Below are positions 1-8,198 of a stretch of DNA of 27,165 nt, piece after piece. The notes under the pieces are model-generated. The model had not been told where the DNA came from, made no database searches, and worked only from the letters and a program-made list of their open reading frames with translations. A program made the translations under genes and the position numbers. Numbering within the stretch: the first letter of the stretch is position 1; every line of letters begins with the position of its first letter. This stretch comes from a virus: positions 1-27,165 of the IMG/VR virus record IMGVR_UViG_3300040856_002506. One strand, 5' to 3'.

Positions 1-119
1 CCTGAACTGGCTGTTGCAACAGTAAGAGTAACTCCTGATAAATCAAGGGTGCTACTAAGCTTGGCTGCTGTTATTGCGCCATCTGCTATATATAATCCTG
101 GTACTGTTGTTTTTGCCAT
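1..119 (-). CDS. Start of a fiber or structural protein, truncated by the window edge
   Basis: Only the first 39 or so codons are present. They read MAKTTVPGLYIADGAITAAKL and continue into a Ser/Thr/Val-rich stretch with no stop before the window ends. The ATG at 119 follows an AGAGGAACAAA ribosome site and starts 19 bases after the stop of the preceding small gene, so it belongs to the same fiber operon. The GAITAAKL pattern resembles the TASKI/TTAKI repeats inside the 1271-residue fiber upstream, which suggests another beta-rich tail fiber or fiber-associated protein. Function cannot be settled from this fragment. Confidence 0.75.
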   Translation of the reverse strand, partial: MAKTTVPGLYIADGAITAAKLSSTLDLSGVTLTVATASS

Positions 120-138
120 TTTGTTCCTCTATTTTATT

Positions 139-423
139 TTAGTCGCCATTTTCTTCCTCTGCCGCAATTAGTGCGTCTACTTCTGCCTGAATTGTTGCAA
201 CGTCAGGTTTTGGAATACTGTCTTTGATTCCTTTGATAAAGTTATAAAATTCTCCAGTCTTTGCAGCTTCTCCAAATAAACCAGCATTTACATCGTCATA
301 TAACTTTTCTAATTGTGTCGCAATTACATATAAATTTTGTCTTTCATTTCTCCAAGCATTTAACTCATTAAGTTTTGCAACTATATTATCAGGTGGTGGT
401 GGAAAATTTATTTCATTACTCAT
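139..423 (-). CDS. Small fiber-associated protein, paralogue of the 63-residue protein at 6743-6934
   Basis: This 94-residue protein has an acidic C-terminus (DALIAAEEENGD). Its middle (LEKLYDDVNAGLFGEAAK, then TGEFYNFIKGIKDSIPKP) aligns with the 63-residue protein further upstream (LDLLWHAIDDGVFGDSAK, then LTSFYTQLKAVKDKFPKS). Short proteins with this LW..DDG.FG..AK....F...K.VKD..PK pattern are, from memory, common beside fiber genes in marine phages and may be fiber assembly or attachment factors. No enzyme motif is visible. It starts at an ATG behind GAGGATAAAAA, ten bases after the long fiber gene. The N-terminal half (INFPPPPDNIV) and the acidic tail are unique to this copy. The role is inferred from position only. 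Confidence 0.85.
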   Translation of the reverse strand: MSNEINFPPPPDNIVAKLNELNAWRNERQNLYVIATQLEKLYDDVNAGLFGEAAKTGEFYNFIKGIKDSIPKPDVATIQAEVDALIAAEEENGD

Positions 424-432
424 TTTTTATCC

Positions 433-3400
433 TCAATATTGATTACTACTTGATCCACTAAATGTATCAGATGTAATTTCAAAGTCTTTATTATATCCAG
501 TAGGTTGCGCAAATTCAAAATGATATACAAATCCTGCGTAATAAGAACTCGTACCCAAATAAATTTTTATACAGCTAAAGTTATCTGATGATTTATAAAT
601 TGAAATTGTCTGATTACTATCAGTTCCTTGATTTTGATATACAAGTGCGGTGTGTGAATTACCAGCTGCATATGCATATGCAGCTGCATGCAAATCAATT
701 GTTTCAGCAGTTCCATAATTATAACCAGTAACATGAACTCTATACATTATGCTTTCATTTGCGCATGAAATATTTGTTTTAATATCATGGTATGGTGTCG
801 ATGATGCTCCAGTCATATAATGAGCAGCACACATATACGTATTTGCACCATTATAATTGATTGTATGGACACCATCATTATTCAAACTATCCGAGAAAAC
901 ATTAAATTTACGTGTATTTAATAATGAACTAGTTGTACTACCTATACCAACGTTGCCTGAAGAATCAATACGCATTCTTTCCGTTGAATTACCACTAGTA
1001 GGTTGAGTGCTAAAAACTAATCTTGCACAATCAGCTTGTCCATCTGTTACTGACGATATTGTAGCTAAATCTGTATCATTATTATTTCCAAACATGATAC
1101 GACCAATACCTTGGTCGCCATTTGAATCATTTCTTCTTATTTGTATACCATGACCACCGCCACTAGCTGGAGTTTCTATTTGTAATAAGTCGTCTGTATG
1201 ACTAGCAGAATCACCGATAAGCAACTTGCCTGAAGAATCAATACGCATTCTTTCTGTATTACCACTGGTAGAGTTATAGTTGCTATTTGTATACCAGAGA
1301 TGTTTTGTAACTCCTCTATGGTCTGTACCTGAAGAACCATAAAGTAAACTTGTATTACCATTTTCTGCTTTAGCACCTAGTAGAGCAGCAGTGTTATTGG
1401 TAAACATTGTCATAATAATACCTGCATACTTAATAGTATTATCAGTTAAATTACTAGAAATGTGTATTTGGTCTACACCACTTGTGCCACCCATAATCTG
1501 TAATTTGCTTGAAGGACTAGTCGTTCCAATACCAACGTTGCCTGTACTATGTTTAATAGTAAATTCTTGCTCAGTAGCACCAGGGTTGCCGCTTATAGAA
1601 GGCAATGTTCTAATATAAAAGTCACCGGGGCTTAAGTTATTTGCACTACCTACAAGCCATCCTTTACTGTTGAGGTCGTCCCACATTCTTATAGCAGGAG
1701 CTGTGGTCCAAGTATTCCCGTTGCCCTTTAACTCTAGTCTACCATATGGAGCAGCCGTCCCAATCCCAACATTGCCTGAAGAGTCTATTCGCATTCTTTC
1801 TGCTGCTGCAGTTTTATCTTCAAATACAAGACTTCCTCCAGAAGCAACCCCCATAGCAAACTCACGTACTCCACTTCTAGATAATTTTAAGTTATTTCCT
1901 GCTCCTTCTATATGTAATTTATAATCAAGACTATCAGTCCCAATTCCAACGTTGCCTGAAGAATCAATGGTTACTTTGGTTGTGTTATTAGTTCCTAAAA
2001 ATAATTTACCAGCAGATTCTTTGTTGTAAATATATAAGTCATCTTCATAGTCTGAGATATAAGACATTGTAGTGCCAGTACCACTTCCAAGATAAATAGC
2101 GTTTGAAAGGTAGAGGTCTTTCCAACGTGAATTTGAACCGCCTAAATCAACATCAGCATCATTTGCTGTGTTCATCCTAAATGCTGTCTGATAGCCTTGT
2201 AGTTTTCTAGTAGTCCCACCATCATCCCATTGAAAAGCCATAGCACTATCGGTTACAGGCGAGTCAATAATAAAATCAACTCCACTTACACTAATACTTC
2301 CAACTGTTGTTCCTGCCTTTGAAAACCTAACAATTTCTCCGTCACTTGTAGTTCTGTCAAATTGTCCTGCTCTGTCTCCACTAGCAGATGAATAAACTAA
2401 CCCTGCCGCATTTATAGTTGTACCTGTAGTTCCGTAAGCTGAAGTAGCACCCACCAACAAGTTGCCTGAAGAATCAATACGCATTCTTTCTGTGCCAGAT
2501 ATTCTAAATTGATAATCACCTGCATCAAATAATGATGTTCTGTAAGCATTATCAACCCTATCATAATAAAGTTGTTGTACTCTTGCATTTGAATCATCAG
2601 GTGAAAATTCAACACCTGTTGCTCCTGAATCTGAAATACTTAATTTACCTACAGGACTAGTCGTTCCAATTCCAACATTTTTATTAAATGACCATGCATC
2701 TGATGTTGATTGATATAAAAGAGTTGCACTTGCTCCGTCTACAGTAATTCCAGCACCATTGGCTGCAGCTGCATTAGCTGCTCCTGATGCTAATGTGAGA
2801 TTTAAATCATCTACTGTCATTGTAGTAGAATTAATAGTAGTAGTAGTACCATCAACTTGTAAATTACCTGCAATAACAAGAGTACCTGTATTATCTCCTA
2901 CTGCGGCAGGGTCAATTGTAAATGTAGAAGGACCTGCTAAATAACCTGTTGTTGTAATATTTCCATAAGTTCTATTGCCTGAAATATAAGTTCCTACACG
3001 AGCATCTGTATAATATAGATTTGAACTTCCTTCTGATACATCATCAGTATCTCCACTTAACTCACTCAAAGCATCTTTTCCAGCTACTTGAGTATCAACA
3101 TAATCTTTTACTGCTGCAGATGTCGGTAAAGTTGTGTCATTGTCGTTTGAGCTTATACCTTCAGATTCAATAACTAACGCTGCATCTGCTATCTTTCCGA
3201 TTGTTACTGCGTCATCTGCTATCTTTGCTGTAGTAACATTTGAATCTGCTATTTTTGCTGTAGTAACAGCACTACTTACTATCTTTGAAGCTGTTACACT
3301 GTCATCCGCCATTGAAGCTGTCACAACAGAACCTGCTGCTGGAGTATTCACAGTTGTAGACGTTAACATTACAACTTCTATATTATTTGTTCCAGTTGGA

Positions 3401-4248
3401 GGTGCGCTGCTAAAGGTTAGAGTAGTTCCGCTTACACTATATGTAGTTTTTTGTTGATATACACCATCTATATAGACTTGTGTATTGTTTTCATTTCCTG
3501 GATTATTAGCAAGTGTAAAAGCTGTTGTAGTTCCGTTTCCACTAAAATTACTTATAAGTACACTTTCTCCGCTATACACATCTCCTATTACATATACGAC
3601 TACATTATTTGTTCCTGAGATTGGAGCAGTATCAAATGTTAAAGTAGTTCCACTAATTGTATAAGCGTCTTGATTTTGAAATACACCATTTATAAATGCT
3701 ATTATTTTTGATTCTGCACTTGGAGATTCAGAAAGTGTAAAAGCTGTTGTACTACCGTCTCCACTTGCAATATTTGTACTGAATGCAGTTGCAGAAGCTG
3801 CTCCTCCGCTTTGATCTTCAAATGCAAGATTTCCACTACCATCTGTTGTAAGTACTTGACCGTCTGTTCCATCTGAAACATTAAGTTCAGAAATACCTAC
3901 AGCATTTGCAGCGATTTCGGTTGAAGTTACAGAATTGGCAGATAAGCCAGAGATAGTTGCAGTAGAAGCACTTGTTATTCTTCCGTCTGCATCAATAGTA
4001 ATTACAGGTATGGCACTTGTAGAACCGTATGAGCCAGCAGTTACAGCTGTCGAAGCTAATTCAGTAGGCCCAATTGAGTTTGCTCCTACTTCTCCGATTG
4101 TAACTATTGATTCTGTTCCACTTACATCCTTCTTAATAAATAATTTGCCATCATAGGTATTAATGGCGAGTTCGCCAAGTGCTAAAGAAGATGTTGAAGG
4201 TACTGCATTTTGAGTCGCAGACCTTTTTAATTTAATCGTTTGTGCCAT
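433..4248 (-). CDS. Long tail fiber / receptor-binding protein with GIGT repeats
   Basis: This 1271-residue protein is built of repeats. Residues 1-40 (MAQTIKLKRS...LALGELAIN...GKLFIKKD) match the start of the next fiber upstream and are probably the virion attachment segment. Residues about 157-222 and 232-297 are two copies of a domain with TTAFTL, a (F/Y)I(N/D)GV(F/Y)Q turn and SGTTLTF. Residues about 310-360 hold ten-residue TTAKIAD repeats, suggesting a coiled or triple-stranded stem. From about 560 onward there are seven copies of an IDSSGNVGIGT-type motif, a hallmark of marine phage fibers. The last 140 residues are Tyr/Ser-rich and repeat-free, making them the best candidate receptor-binding tip. 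No S74 intramolecular chaperone is visible. The ATG follows AAAAGGAAATCC. Confidence 0.9.
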   Translation of the reverse strand: MAQTIKLKRSATQNAVPSTSSLALGELAINTYDGKLFIKKDVSGTESIVTIGEVGANSIGPTELASTAVTAGSYGSTSAIPVITIDADGRITSASTATISGLSANSVTSTEIAANAVGISELNVSDGTDGQVLTTDGSGNLAFEDQSGGAASATAFSTNIASGDGSTTAFTLSESPSAESKIIAFINGVFQNQDAYTISGTTLTFDTAPISGTNNVVVYVIGDVYSGESVLISNFSGNGTTTAFTLANNPGNENNTQVYIDGVYQQKTTYSVSGTTLTFSSAPPTGTNNIEVVMLTSTTVNTPAAGSVVTASMADDSVTASKIVSSAVTTAKIADSNVTTAKIADDAVTIGKIADAALVIESEGISSNDNDTTLPTSAAVKDYVDTQVAGKDALSELSGDTDDVSEGSSNLYYTDARVGTYISGNRTYGNITTTGYLAGPSTFTIDPAAVGDNTGTLVIAGNLQVDGTTTTINSTTMTVDDLNLTLASGAANAAAANGAGITVDGASATLLYQSTSDAWSFNKNVGIGTTSPVGKLSISDSGATGVEFSPDDSNARVQQLYYDRVDNAYRTSLFDAGDYQFRISGTERMRIDSSGNLLVGATSAYGTTGTTINAAGLVYSSASGDRAGQFDRTTSDGEIVRFSKAGTTVGSISVSGVDFIIDSPVTDSAMAFQWDDGGTTRKLQGYQTAFRMNTANDADVDLGGSNSRWKDLYLSNAIYLGSGTGTTMSYISDYEDDLYIYNKESAGKLFLGTNNTTKVTIDSSGNVGIGTDSLDYKLHIEGAGNNLKLSRSGVREFAMGVASGGSLVFEDKTAAAERMRIDSSGNVGIGTAAPYGRLELKGNGNTWTTAPAIRMWDDLNSKGWLVGSANNLSPGDFYIRTLPSISGNPGATEQEFTIKHSTGNVGIGTTSPSSKLQIMGGTSGVDQIHISSNLTDNTIKYAGIIMTMFTNNTAALLGAKAENGNTSLLYGSSGTDHRGVTKHLWYTNSNYNSTSGNTERMRIDSSGKLLIGDSASHTDDLLQIETPASGGGHGIQIRRNDSNGDQGIGRIMFGNNNDTDLATISSVTDGQADCARLVFSTQPTSGNSTERMRIDSSGNVGIGSTTSSLLNTRKFNVFSDSLNNDGVHTINYNGANTYMCAAHYMTGASSTPYHDIKTNISCANESIMYRVHVTGYNYGTAETIDLHAAAYAYAAGNSHTALVYQNQGTDSNQTISIYKSSDNFSCIKIYLGTSSYYAGFVYHFEFAQPTGYNKDFEITSDTFSGSSSNQY
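953..2490 (-). repeat. Dispersed 29-bp coding repeat inside the long fiber gene
   Basis: A plus-strand string beginning TTGCCTGAAGAATCAATACG recurs at 953-981, 1226-1254 and 2462-2490. A copy with two mismatches lies at 1772-1800 and a partial copy at 1952-1968. It encodes the ERMRIDSSGN part of the GIGT motif. The DNA identity is higher than protein conservation alone requires, so these blocks could recombine and change fiber length. Confidence 0.8.
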
Positions 4249-4270
4249 ATCTATGGATTTCCTTTTCTAT

Positions 4271-4282
4271 GCGTATATACGC
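4271..4282. other. 12-bp perfect palindrome between the two fiber genes
   Basis: GCGTATATACGC lies in the 46-bp gap between the 535-residue and 1271-residue fibers. On the minus strand it is enclosed by TTTCC and GGAAA, so the mRNA could form a short nested hairpin just upstream of the AAGGAA ribosome site. There is no T-tract, so it does not look like a terminator. It could be a protein-binding site or RNA-processing element; function is unknown. Confidence 0.4.
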
Positions 4283-4294
4283 GGAAACTAATTA

Positions 4295-5902
4295 TTAGGA
4301 GAATGTTCCCCCATCTATTGTGTTTGTCCAAGTAACTGTGCTATTTGCTCCTACTTGTAGTATTTGACCAACGCTATTTGTAGAATCATATGTTCCAATT
4401 GTTAGTCTTTGATAACCAGTATTTGCACCATTTGTGTTACCAAATATTAAGTCACCAGTTGCTGTTTGTGTAATACCTTTAATTCTTAAAGCGTCTGAAC
4501 TTATTTCTAGTGACTGACCGTCTACTTCTACATCAAGAGTATTTCCAGTTTTGGTCATACCTGTACCAGCAGTTATCTGACCAGCACCTGAGAATTGAGC
4601 AAAAGCTAAACTTGTAGTACCAACTGTAATTGAACCATCTGTAGTTAATACAAAACCACTATCAGCATTTACAGTACCTTCAGTTACGAAAGTAAATAAT
4701 CCTGAAGTAACTTCTGCATTTGCATCAGCATCAGTTGCTCTTGTCATTGCTGAACCAGAGCCATTAAATACATAAATACCGTTTTCTGCACCTAAAGATT
4801 GATCTTTTACAAGTACTCTATCGTCTGTAGAAAGAGTTACGCCATCAATTGCTGCTGGTGCACTTGATAAAGAAATATTTGAACCTGTAGTAGCAACTCT
4901 TACTGAATCTTTAAAGTCTAGACCAACTTTAACTGCGTCTACATATTCTTTTGATACAAGAGAAGTAGCTCCAAAGCCTGCTCTATCTTTATATCCTGAA
5001 GGAACTGTTACTGTTCCTGTACCGTTTGGTGATAATGTTAAGTTACCGTTTGAATTTGTTGTAGAGATATCATTACCATTTACAGTTACATTATCAACTG
5101 CTAATGAAGTAACTCCTGTTATATCTCCGCTGCTTATACTTGCAGTTCCGTCAGTTACAGTTGTACCAGTAATTGTAGTACCTGTTATAGCTGCTGCACT
5201 TGCACCGCCTATAACTGCACCATCAATTGTACCACCATTAATGTCAACAGTAGTTACTGAACCACCATTTGATACAGTAGCACCTGCAAAGTTAATTGTT
5301 CCTGAACTTGTTAAGTCTGTAAATGTAGCAGAAGTAGCTGAATTAGCACCAATAATAGTACCATCAATTGCACCACCATTGATATCAAAGTTTGTACCTT
5401 CAATTTCTACAGAACCTGCTTCAAGTTTTTTACCTAATGTTATTTTTTCAGCAGAGTTTGTGGAATCAAATGTTAAATATGAAGTAACGCCTTCTTTGAT
5501 AGCAAATGCATTTGCATTGTTATCAATCATAACAATTTCTGTAGCCTGACTACTTACATCAATAGAGCCACCTGTTAAGTCTAAATCTAAATCAGCTGCT
5601 GCAACTATTTGAACATTTCCTGAGCCTGCAGTAATAGAGTTAGCACCTATGGTAAGGTTTGCTGTTTTTAATTGGTCTATTTTACTATCTGAATCTATAA
5701 TGATTGCTGAACTTGCTGTTAATGTACCTGCTGTATGGTCGAGTAGATTTACATAAACCTCACCGCCTATTACATCATTAGCTGAACCATCACCTATAAA
5801 TAACTTACTGGAGTTAAACGAATACGCTAATTCACCCGCAGCTAGAGCGCTAGATGGGGCTGCTGCGCTAGTACTTCTTTTAATTTTAATTGTTTGTGCC
5901 AT
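4295..5902 (-). CDS. Tail fiber protein
   Basis: This 535-residue protein shares the N-terminal MAQTIKIKRS...ALAAGELAYSFNSSKLFIGDG segment with the 1271-residue fiber downstream, so the two probably attach to the virion in the same way. The middle contains INGGTIDG/ATVSNGG repeats typical of beta-helical stems. Next comes a domain around residues 325-440 with GVTLSTDDRVLVKDQ, ENGIYVF and TTDGSITVGTTSLAFAQF, which I recall from cyanophage and other marine phage fibers. The C-terminus (QILQVGANSTVTWTN) is short, with no recognisable chaperone or enzymatic domain. The start follows AATAGGAAAACATT. Receptor binding is inferred from family and location. Confidence 0.88.
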   Translation of the reverse strand: MAQTIKIKRSTSAAAPSSALAAGELAYSFNSSKLFIGDGSANDVIGGEVYVNLLDHTAGTLTASSAIIIDSDSKIDQLKTANLTIGANSITAGSGNVQIVAAADLDLDLTGGSIDVSSQATEIVMIDNNANAFAIKEGVTSYLTFDSTNSAEKITLGKKLEAGSVEIEGTNFDINGGAIDGTIIGANSATSATFTDLTSSGTINFAGATVSNGGSVTTVDINGGTIDGAVIGGASAAAITGTTITGTTVTDGTASISSGDITGVTSLAVDNVTVNGNDISTTNSNGNLTLSPNGTGTVTVPSGYKDRAGFGATSLVSKEYVDAVKVGLDFKDSVRVATTGSNISLSSAPAAIDGVTLSTDDRVLVKDQSLGAENGIYVFNGSGSAMTRATDADANAEVTSGLFTFVTEGTVNADSGFVLTTDGSITVGTTSLAFAQFSGAGQITAGTGMTKTGNTLDVEVDGQSLEISSDALRIKGITQTATGDLIFGNTNGANTGYQRLTIGTYDSTNSVGQILQVGANSTVTWTNTIDGGTFS

Positions 5903-5921
5903 AATGTTTTCCTATTGACTT

Positions 5922-6320
5922 CTAGAACTGTCCTCCGTCTAGATTGTCCATTGTATCCGTTGCTGCGGCAAGGGGTACGAATTCAAAGTTATTAGCGGAA
6001 GTTTCTCTATATACCTTTAACTGATCATTATCAGTGTCATACCATAGGTCACCTTCTCCTAATGAAGCCCCGGTCGGGGTAGTTGATTGTCTAAAAAATT
6101 GGTCTGCAAGATGATTAATTGCTGCTTGCAGTGTTCCGCCTCCAAAAGAGCCGTGTGCATCTGCTGTAATTTCTGAAGCAGAAGCTAATACACCTGTAAC
6201 TAGTGCTAAACTTGTTTGCACAGTTATAGGATTATCTGTTTGATTTACGGTAACATTCGTATTACTTTCATTTACAGTTACAAATGTAGGTTCTTCTTGA
6301 ACTGTTACGGTAATAGCCAT
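5922..6320 (-). CDS. Small virion structural protein, tail or fiber module
   Basis: This is a 132-residue protein. The N-terminal 60 residues are Thr/Val-rich (TVNESNTNVTVNQTDNPITVQ) and look like a beta-rich strand repeat. The second half holds AAINHLADQFFRQS and GEGDLWYDTDNDQLKVYRE, a motif I recognise from marine phage fiber-associated proteins where DLWYDTDN(N/D)QLKVY recurs. It starts one base after the stop of the previous gene, with little Shine-Dalgarno signal, so translation is probably coupled. A baseplate or fiber connector role is inferred from its position between the promoter-proximal small protein and the fibers. Confidence 0.85.
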   Translation of the reverse strand: MAITVTVQEEPTFVTVNESNTNVTVNQTDNPITVQTSLALVTGVLASASEITADAHGSFGGGTLQAAINHLADQFFRQSTTPTGASLGEGDLWYDTDNDQLKVYRETSANNFEFVPLAAATDTMDNLDGGQF

Positions 6321-6321
6321 A

Positions 6322-6657
6322 TTATCTTGTTACTTCTGGAGTTACTGTTACATTTCCCTGTAATAGACGAGTAACTACTCCAGTGCTTGATTCAATTTCT
6401 AAATCATATACATATATACCTTCTTCTATACTAGCTGTTGTAGTTGCGGTGGCTTGTAATCGTATAATACCACCAGAGGCGTTTGCAACACTGCAAGTTA
6501 CAGTAAGTAGTATACTTGTAGAATCGTGTGTTTCTCTAACTTGCATTCTCGGAGTATATCCTGTCAAATCCATAGCCGAGCCACTTTCCTGTACTGTAAC
6601 AGTTCTATCTAATGTTGCTCCCTGTTCTAAAGTGAAATTGTAGCTTCCTGCTGACAT
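6322..6657 (-). CDS. Small beta-sandwich structural protein, first gene of the fiber operon
   Basis: This 111-residue protein begins SAGSYNFTLEQGATLDRTVT and continues with LTGYTPRMQVRE, IRLQATATTTASI and YVYDLEIESSTGVVTRLLQG. The pattern (EQGATF.R.., LTGYTARMQVR, YDLE...G.VTRLLQG.V.V..EVTR) is a widespread small marine phage structural protein. From memory it is related in style to upper-baseplate or fiber-base domains, but I cannot assign a precise family. It is the first gene after the sigma-70 promoter at 6682-6711, with a strong GGAGG ten bases before the ATG. It is probably made in quantity as a fiber adaptor; that role is inferred. Confidence 0.87.
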   Translation of the reverse strand: MSAGSYNFTLEQGATLDRTVTVQESGSAMDLTGYTPRMQVRETHDSTSILLTVTCSVANASGGIIRLQATATTTASIEEGIYVYDLEIESSTGVVTRLLQGNVTVTPEVTR

Positions 6658-6681
6658 ATCTTTTATACCTCCAATGTCTTA

Positions 6682-6711
6682 ATTATACCAAATTTTATAA
6701 CCTCTTGTCAA
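6682..6711 (-). promoter_or_regulatory. Sigma-70 promoter for the fiber operon
   Basis: On the minus strand TTGACA (6711-6706) and TATAAT (6687-6682) are both exact consensus and are separated by 18 bases. Transcription should start near 6675, leaving a leader of roughly 18 bases that carries GGAGG before the ATG at 6657. The site fills most of the 85-bp gap after the 63-residue gene, where no other function is needed. Confidence 0.85.
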
Positions 6712-6724
6712 GAACTAAATTTGG
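6688..6724. promoter_or_regulatory. Inverted repeat enclosing the -35 element, possible operator
   Basis: CCAAATTT (6688-6695) and AAATTTGG (6717-6724) are perfect 8-bp inverted arms separated by 21 bp. One arm touches the -10 box and the -35 box lies between the arms. The geometry would suit a dimeric or looping DNA-binding protein. In this AT-rich sequence chance occurrence is possible, and no regulator gene is in the window. Confidence 0.35.
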
Positions 6725-6742
6725 AAAGTCCATCATATAACT

Positions 6743-6934
6743 TTATGATTTAGGAAATTTGTCCTTAACTGCTTTTAATTGAGTGTAGAAAGATGTTAAT
6801 TTTGCTGAATCTCCAAACACTCCATCATCTATAGCATGCCAAAGTAAATCTAATTGTTCTTTTAAAGTAGGGTATTCAGTTCCTCGTGCTTGAGAATAAG
6901 TATAATTTTTTGTTAAGTTTTTATTAATTGCCAT
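6743..6934 (-). CDS. Small fiber-associated protein, 63 residues
   Basis: The protein reads MAINKNLTKNYTYSQARGTE and then YPTLKEQLDLLWHAIDDGVF, ending in KAVKDKFPKS. I chose the ATG at 6934 because GGAGATCAAAGCT lies directly upstream; an in-frame ATG at 6949 overlaps that ribosome site. The gene overlaps the end of the previous gene by about 11 bases. The YPT..EQLDLLW...DDG.FG..AK..SF...K.VKD.(F/N)PK pattern is a common short protein of marine phages, usually next to fibers. The 94-residue protein at 139-423 is its paralogue. Function is unknown; an assembly helper is plausible. Confidence 0.83.
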   Translation of the reverse strand: MAINKNLTKNYTYSQARGTEYPTLKEQLDLLWHAIDDGVFGDSAKLTSFYTQLKAVKDKFPKS

Positions 6935-7355
6935 AGCTTTGATCTCCATAAACTAATACTTGAAAAGTATGGTCTAAATACTTATCTTTTGTTAATTTAA
7001 AATTAAATTTACCTGCATTAGAACCTGTAATACTTAAAGTTCCATCAGAATCTATTGTTCCAGAATTTTCTCCATCAATATAAACTGTACTACCTTCAGG
7101 TATATTTGTTATATCCATACTCTCATTTAAATACATAAAAGTACGTGGTAAATTTGGTGTAAATCTACCATAAGGAACTATATCTGTTCCTGCATCATTT
7201 ACATAATTTTCGCTAATAGAAGGTAGAGTATCTACTTCGATTTGTAAGTGAGATAATCCATCTTCTGCTTGATTGTCAATTACGCTTTGAGGAGTATCAT
7301 TAATTGTTCCCCAAATTATTTTTTTATCTGAATTGTAAAATATATGATATTCCAT
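6924..7355 (-). CDS. Structural or fiber-associated protein with an Ig-like C-terminal region
   Basis: From the ATG at 7355 the product is 143 residues (MEYHIFYNSDKKIIWGTIND...). That start has AGGAG five bases upstream, whereas the longer in-frame start at 7385 lies inside the previous gene. The second half (residues about 84-143: SMDITNIPEGSTVYIDGENS, then SGTIDSDGTLSITG and FNFKLTKDKYLDHTFQVLVY) looks like a small beta-sandwich that presents a hydrophobic, Pro/Gly-turn motif. From memory it resembles a short domain found in several marine phage tail proteins. There is no catalytic motif. Its place after the three MANRVLLG proteins suggests a virion component. Confidence 0.82.
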   Translation of the reverse strand: MEYHIFYNSDKKIIWGTINDTPQSVIDNQAEDGLSHLQIEVDTLPSISENYVNDAGTDIVPYGRFTPNLPRTFMYLNESMDITNIPEGSTVYIDGENSGTIDSDGTLSITGSNAGKFNFKLTKDKYLDHTFQVLVYGDQSYGN

Positions 7356-7363
7356 TTTTTCTC

Positions 7364-8197
7364 CTATATGAATGGTGATTCGCAATTAAATATAATGTAC
7401 GAATAATAAATTGGTTGAGAAGCATAAAACTCGTTAATTATTCGACTTCCGCCAAACCACTCCTGATATCTGCCTCCTGAACACTGATTTGTTATTGTTA
7501 AGTTTGTTGTTGTTGTTTCGTAATAAGCGCCTTCATCATAGTCTAAGTCCCATTCTTCATCTCCTTGTTGTGGCTGATTAACTAATTGAAAAACATCAAA
7601 AAATACATTAACCCCGCTCGCCCAGTTATTTCCTGTATATATCAAAGTATCTCCATTATATGCTTTATAAACCTTATTAGCATAAGCAGGAGGACCTCCA
7701 CCAAGTGGACTAGCCGTGATAGAACTATTTACATAAAAACCTCCAGAGGTTACAGTTACGCTTGTTACAGAACCTCCACTAATAGTCGCTGTTGCAGTTG
7801 CGCCTGAAGGAGAGAAAACTATAGTTGGAGCTGTTGTATATCCTGAACCTCCACTCGTTACACTTACAGAAGTAACAAAATAAACGCCAAAGAAAGCATT
7901 ATAAGTAGCTGTAACACTAAAAGTCGCTGCTGTAGTAGGAGGGGCGCCTGTCATATTTGCTTCATTTGTATATGTTACTTCTACAAAAGGTCGAAAACCT
8001 AATCCATGACTAATTGTTCTTGAGGCTCCTCCATTTAATATTCCTTGTCCATGAGCTGCAACATTAAATCCTTTTACTGCGCTGTCCGAATTAAATATGA
8101 GTCCAGAACTTGTAGAAGTTACATCTTCTGTAGGTCTACTTACATATAAACCATAATCTGAAGTTCCTCTTTTTCCTAATAATACTCTATTTGCCAT
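7364..8197 (-). CDS. MANRVLLG-family structural protein, copy 3 (277 residues)
   Basis: The first 40 residues (MANRVLLGKRGTSDYGLYVSRPTEDV, then TSTSSGLIFNSDSAVKG) are shared with the two genes just upstream, and the rest is unrelated to them. The middle carries VTSVSVTSGGSGYTTAPTIV and then SPSGATATATISGGSVTSVT, the GSGYT.AP.V repeat seen in many phage appendage proteins. The C-terminus is Tyr-rich (EGAYYETTTT, YYSYIIFNCESPFI). It starts one base after the stop of copy 2 with no Shine-Dalgarno sequence, so reinitiation is likely. I infer that the N-terminus is a docking tag and the variable C-terminus is exposed. Confidence 0.87.
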   Translation of the reverse strand: MANRVLLGKRGTSDYGLYVSRPTEDVTSTSSGLIFNSDSAVKGFNVAAHGQGILNGGASRTISHGLGFRPFVEVTYTNEANMTGAPPTTAATFSVTATYNAFFGVYFVTSVSVTSGGSGYTTAPTIVFSPSGATATATISGGSVTSVTVTSGGFYVNSSITASPLGGGPPAYANKVYKAYNGDTLIYTGNNWASGVNVFFDVFQLVNQPQQGDEEWDLDYDEGAYYETTTTNLTITNQCSGGRYQEWFGGSRIINEFYASQPIYYSYIIFNCESPFI

Positions 8198-8198
8198 T

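Noticed and set aside
433-900. S74 peptidase/chaperone at the fiber C-terminus
   Set aside because: I could not find the Ser-Asp/Lys-containing pattern of that family in the last 200 residues.
6725-6742. Hairpin ATCATA...TATGAT after the 63-residue gene
   Set aside because: It is a six-bp all-AT-type stem without a T-tract; expected by chance in AT-rich DNA.
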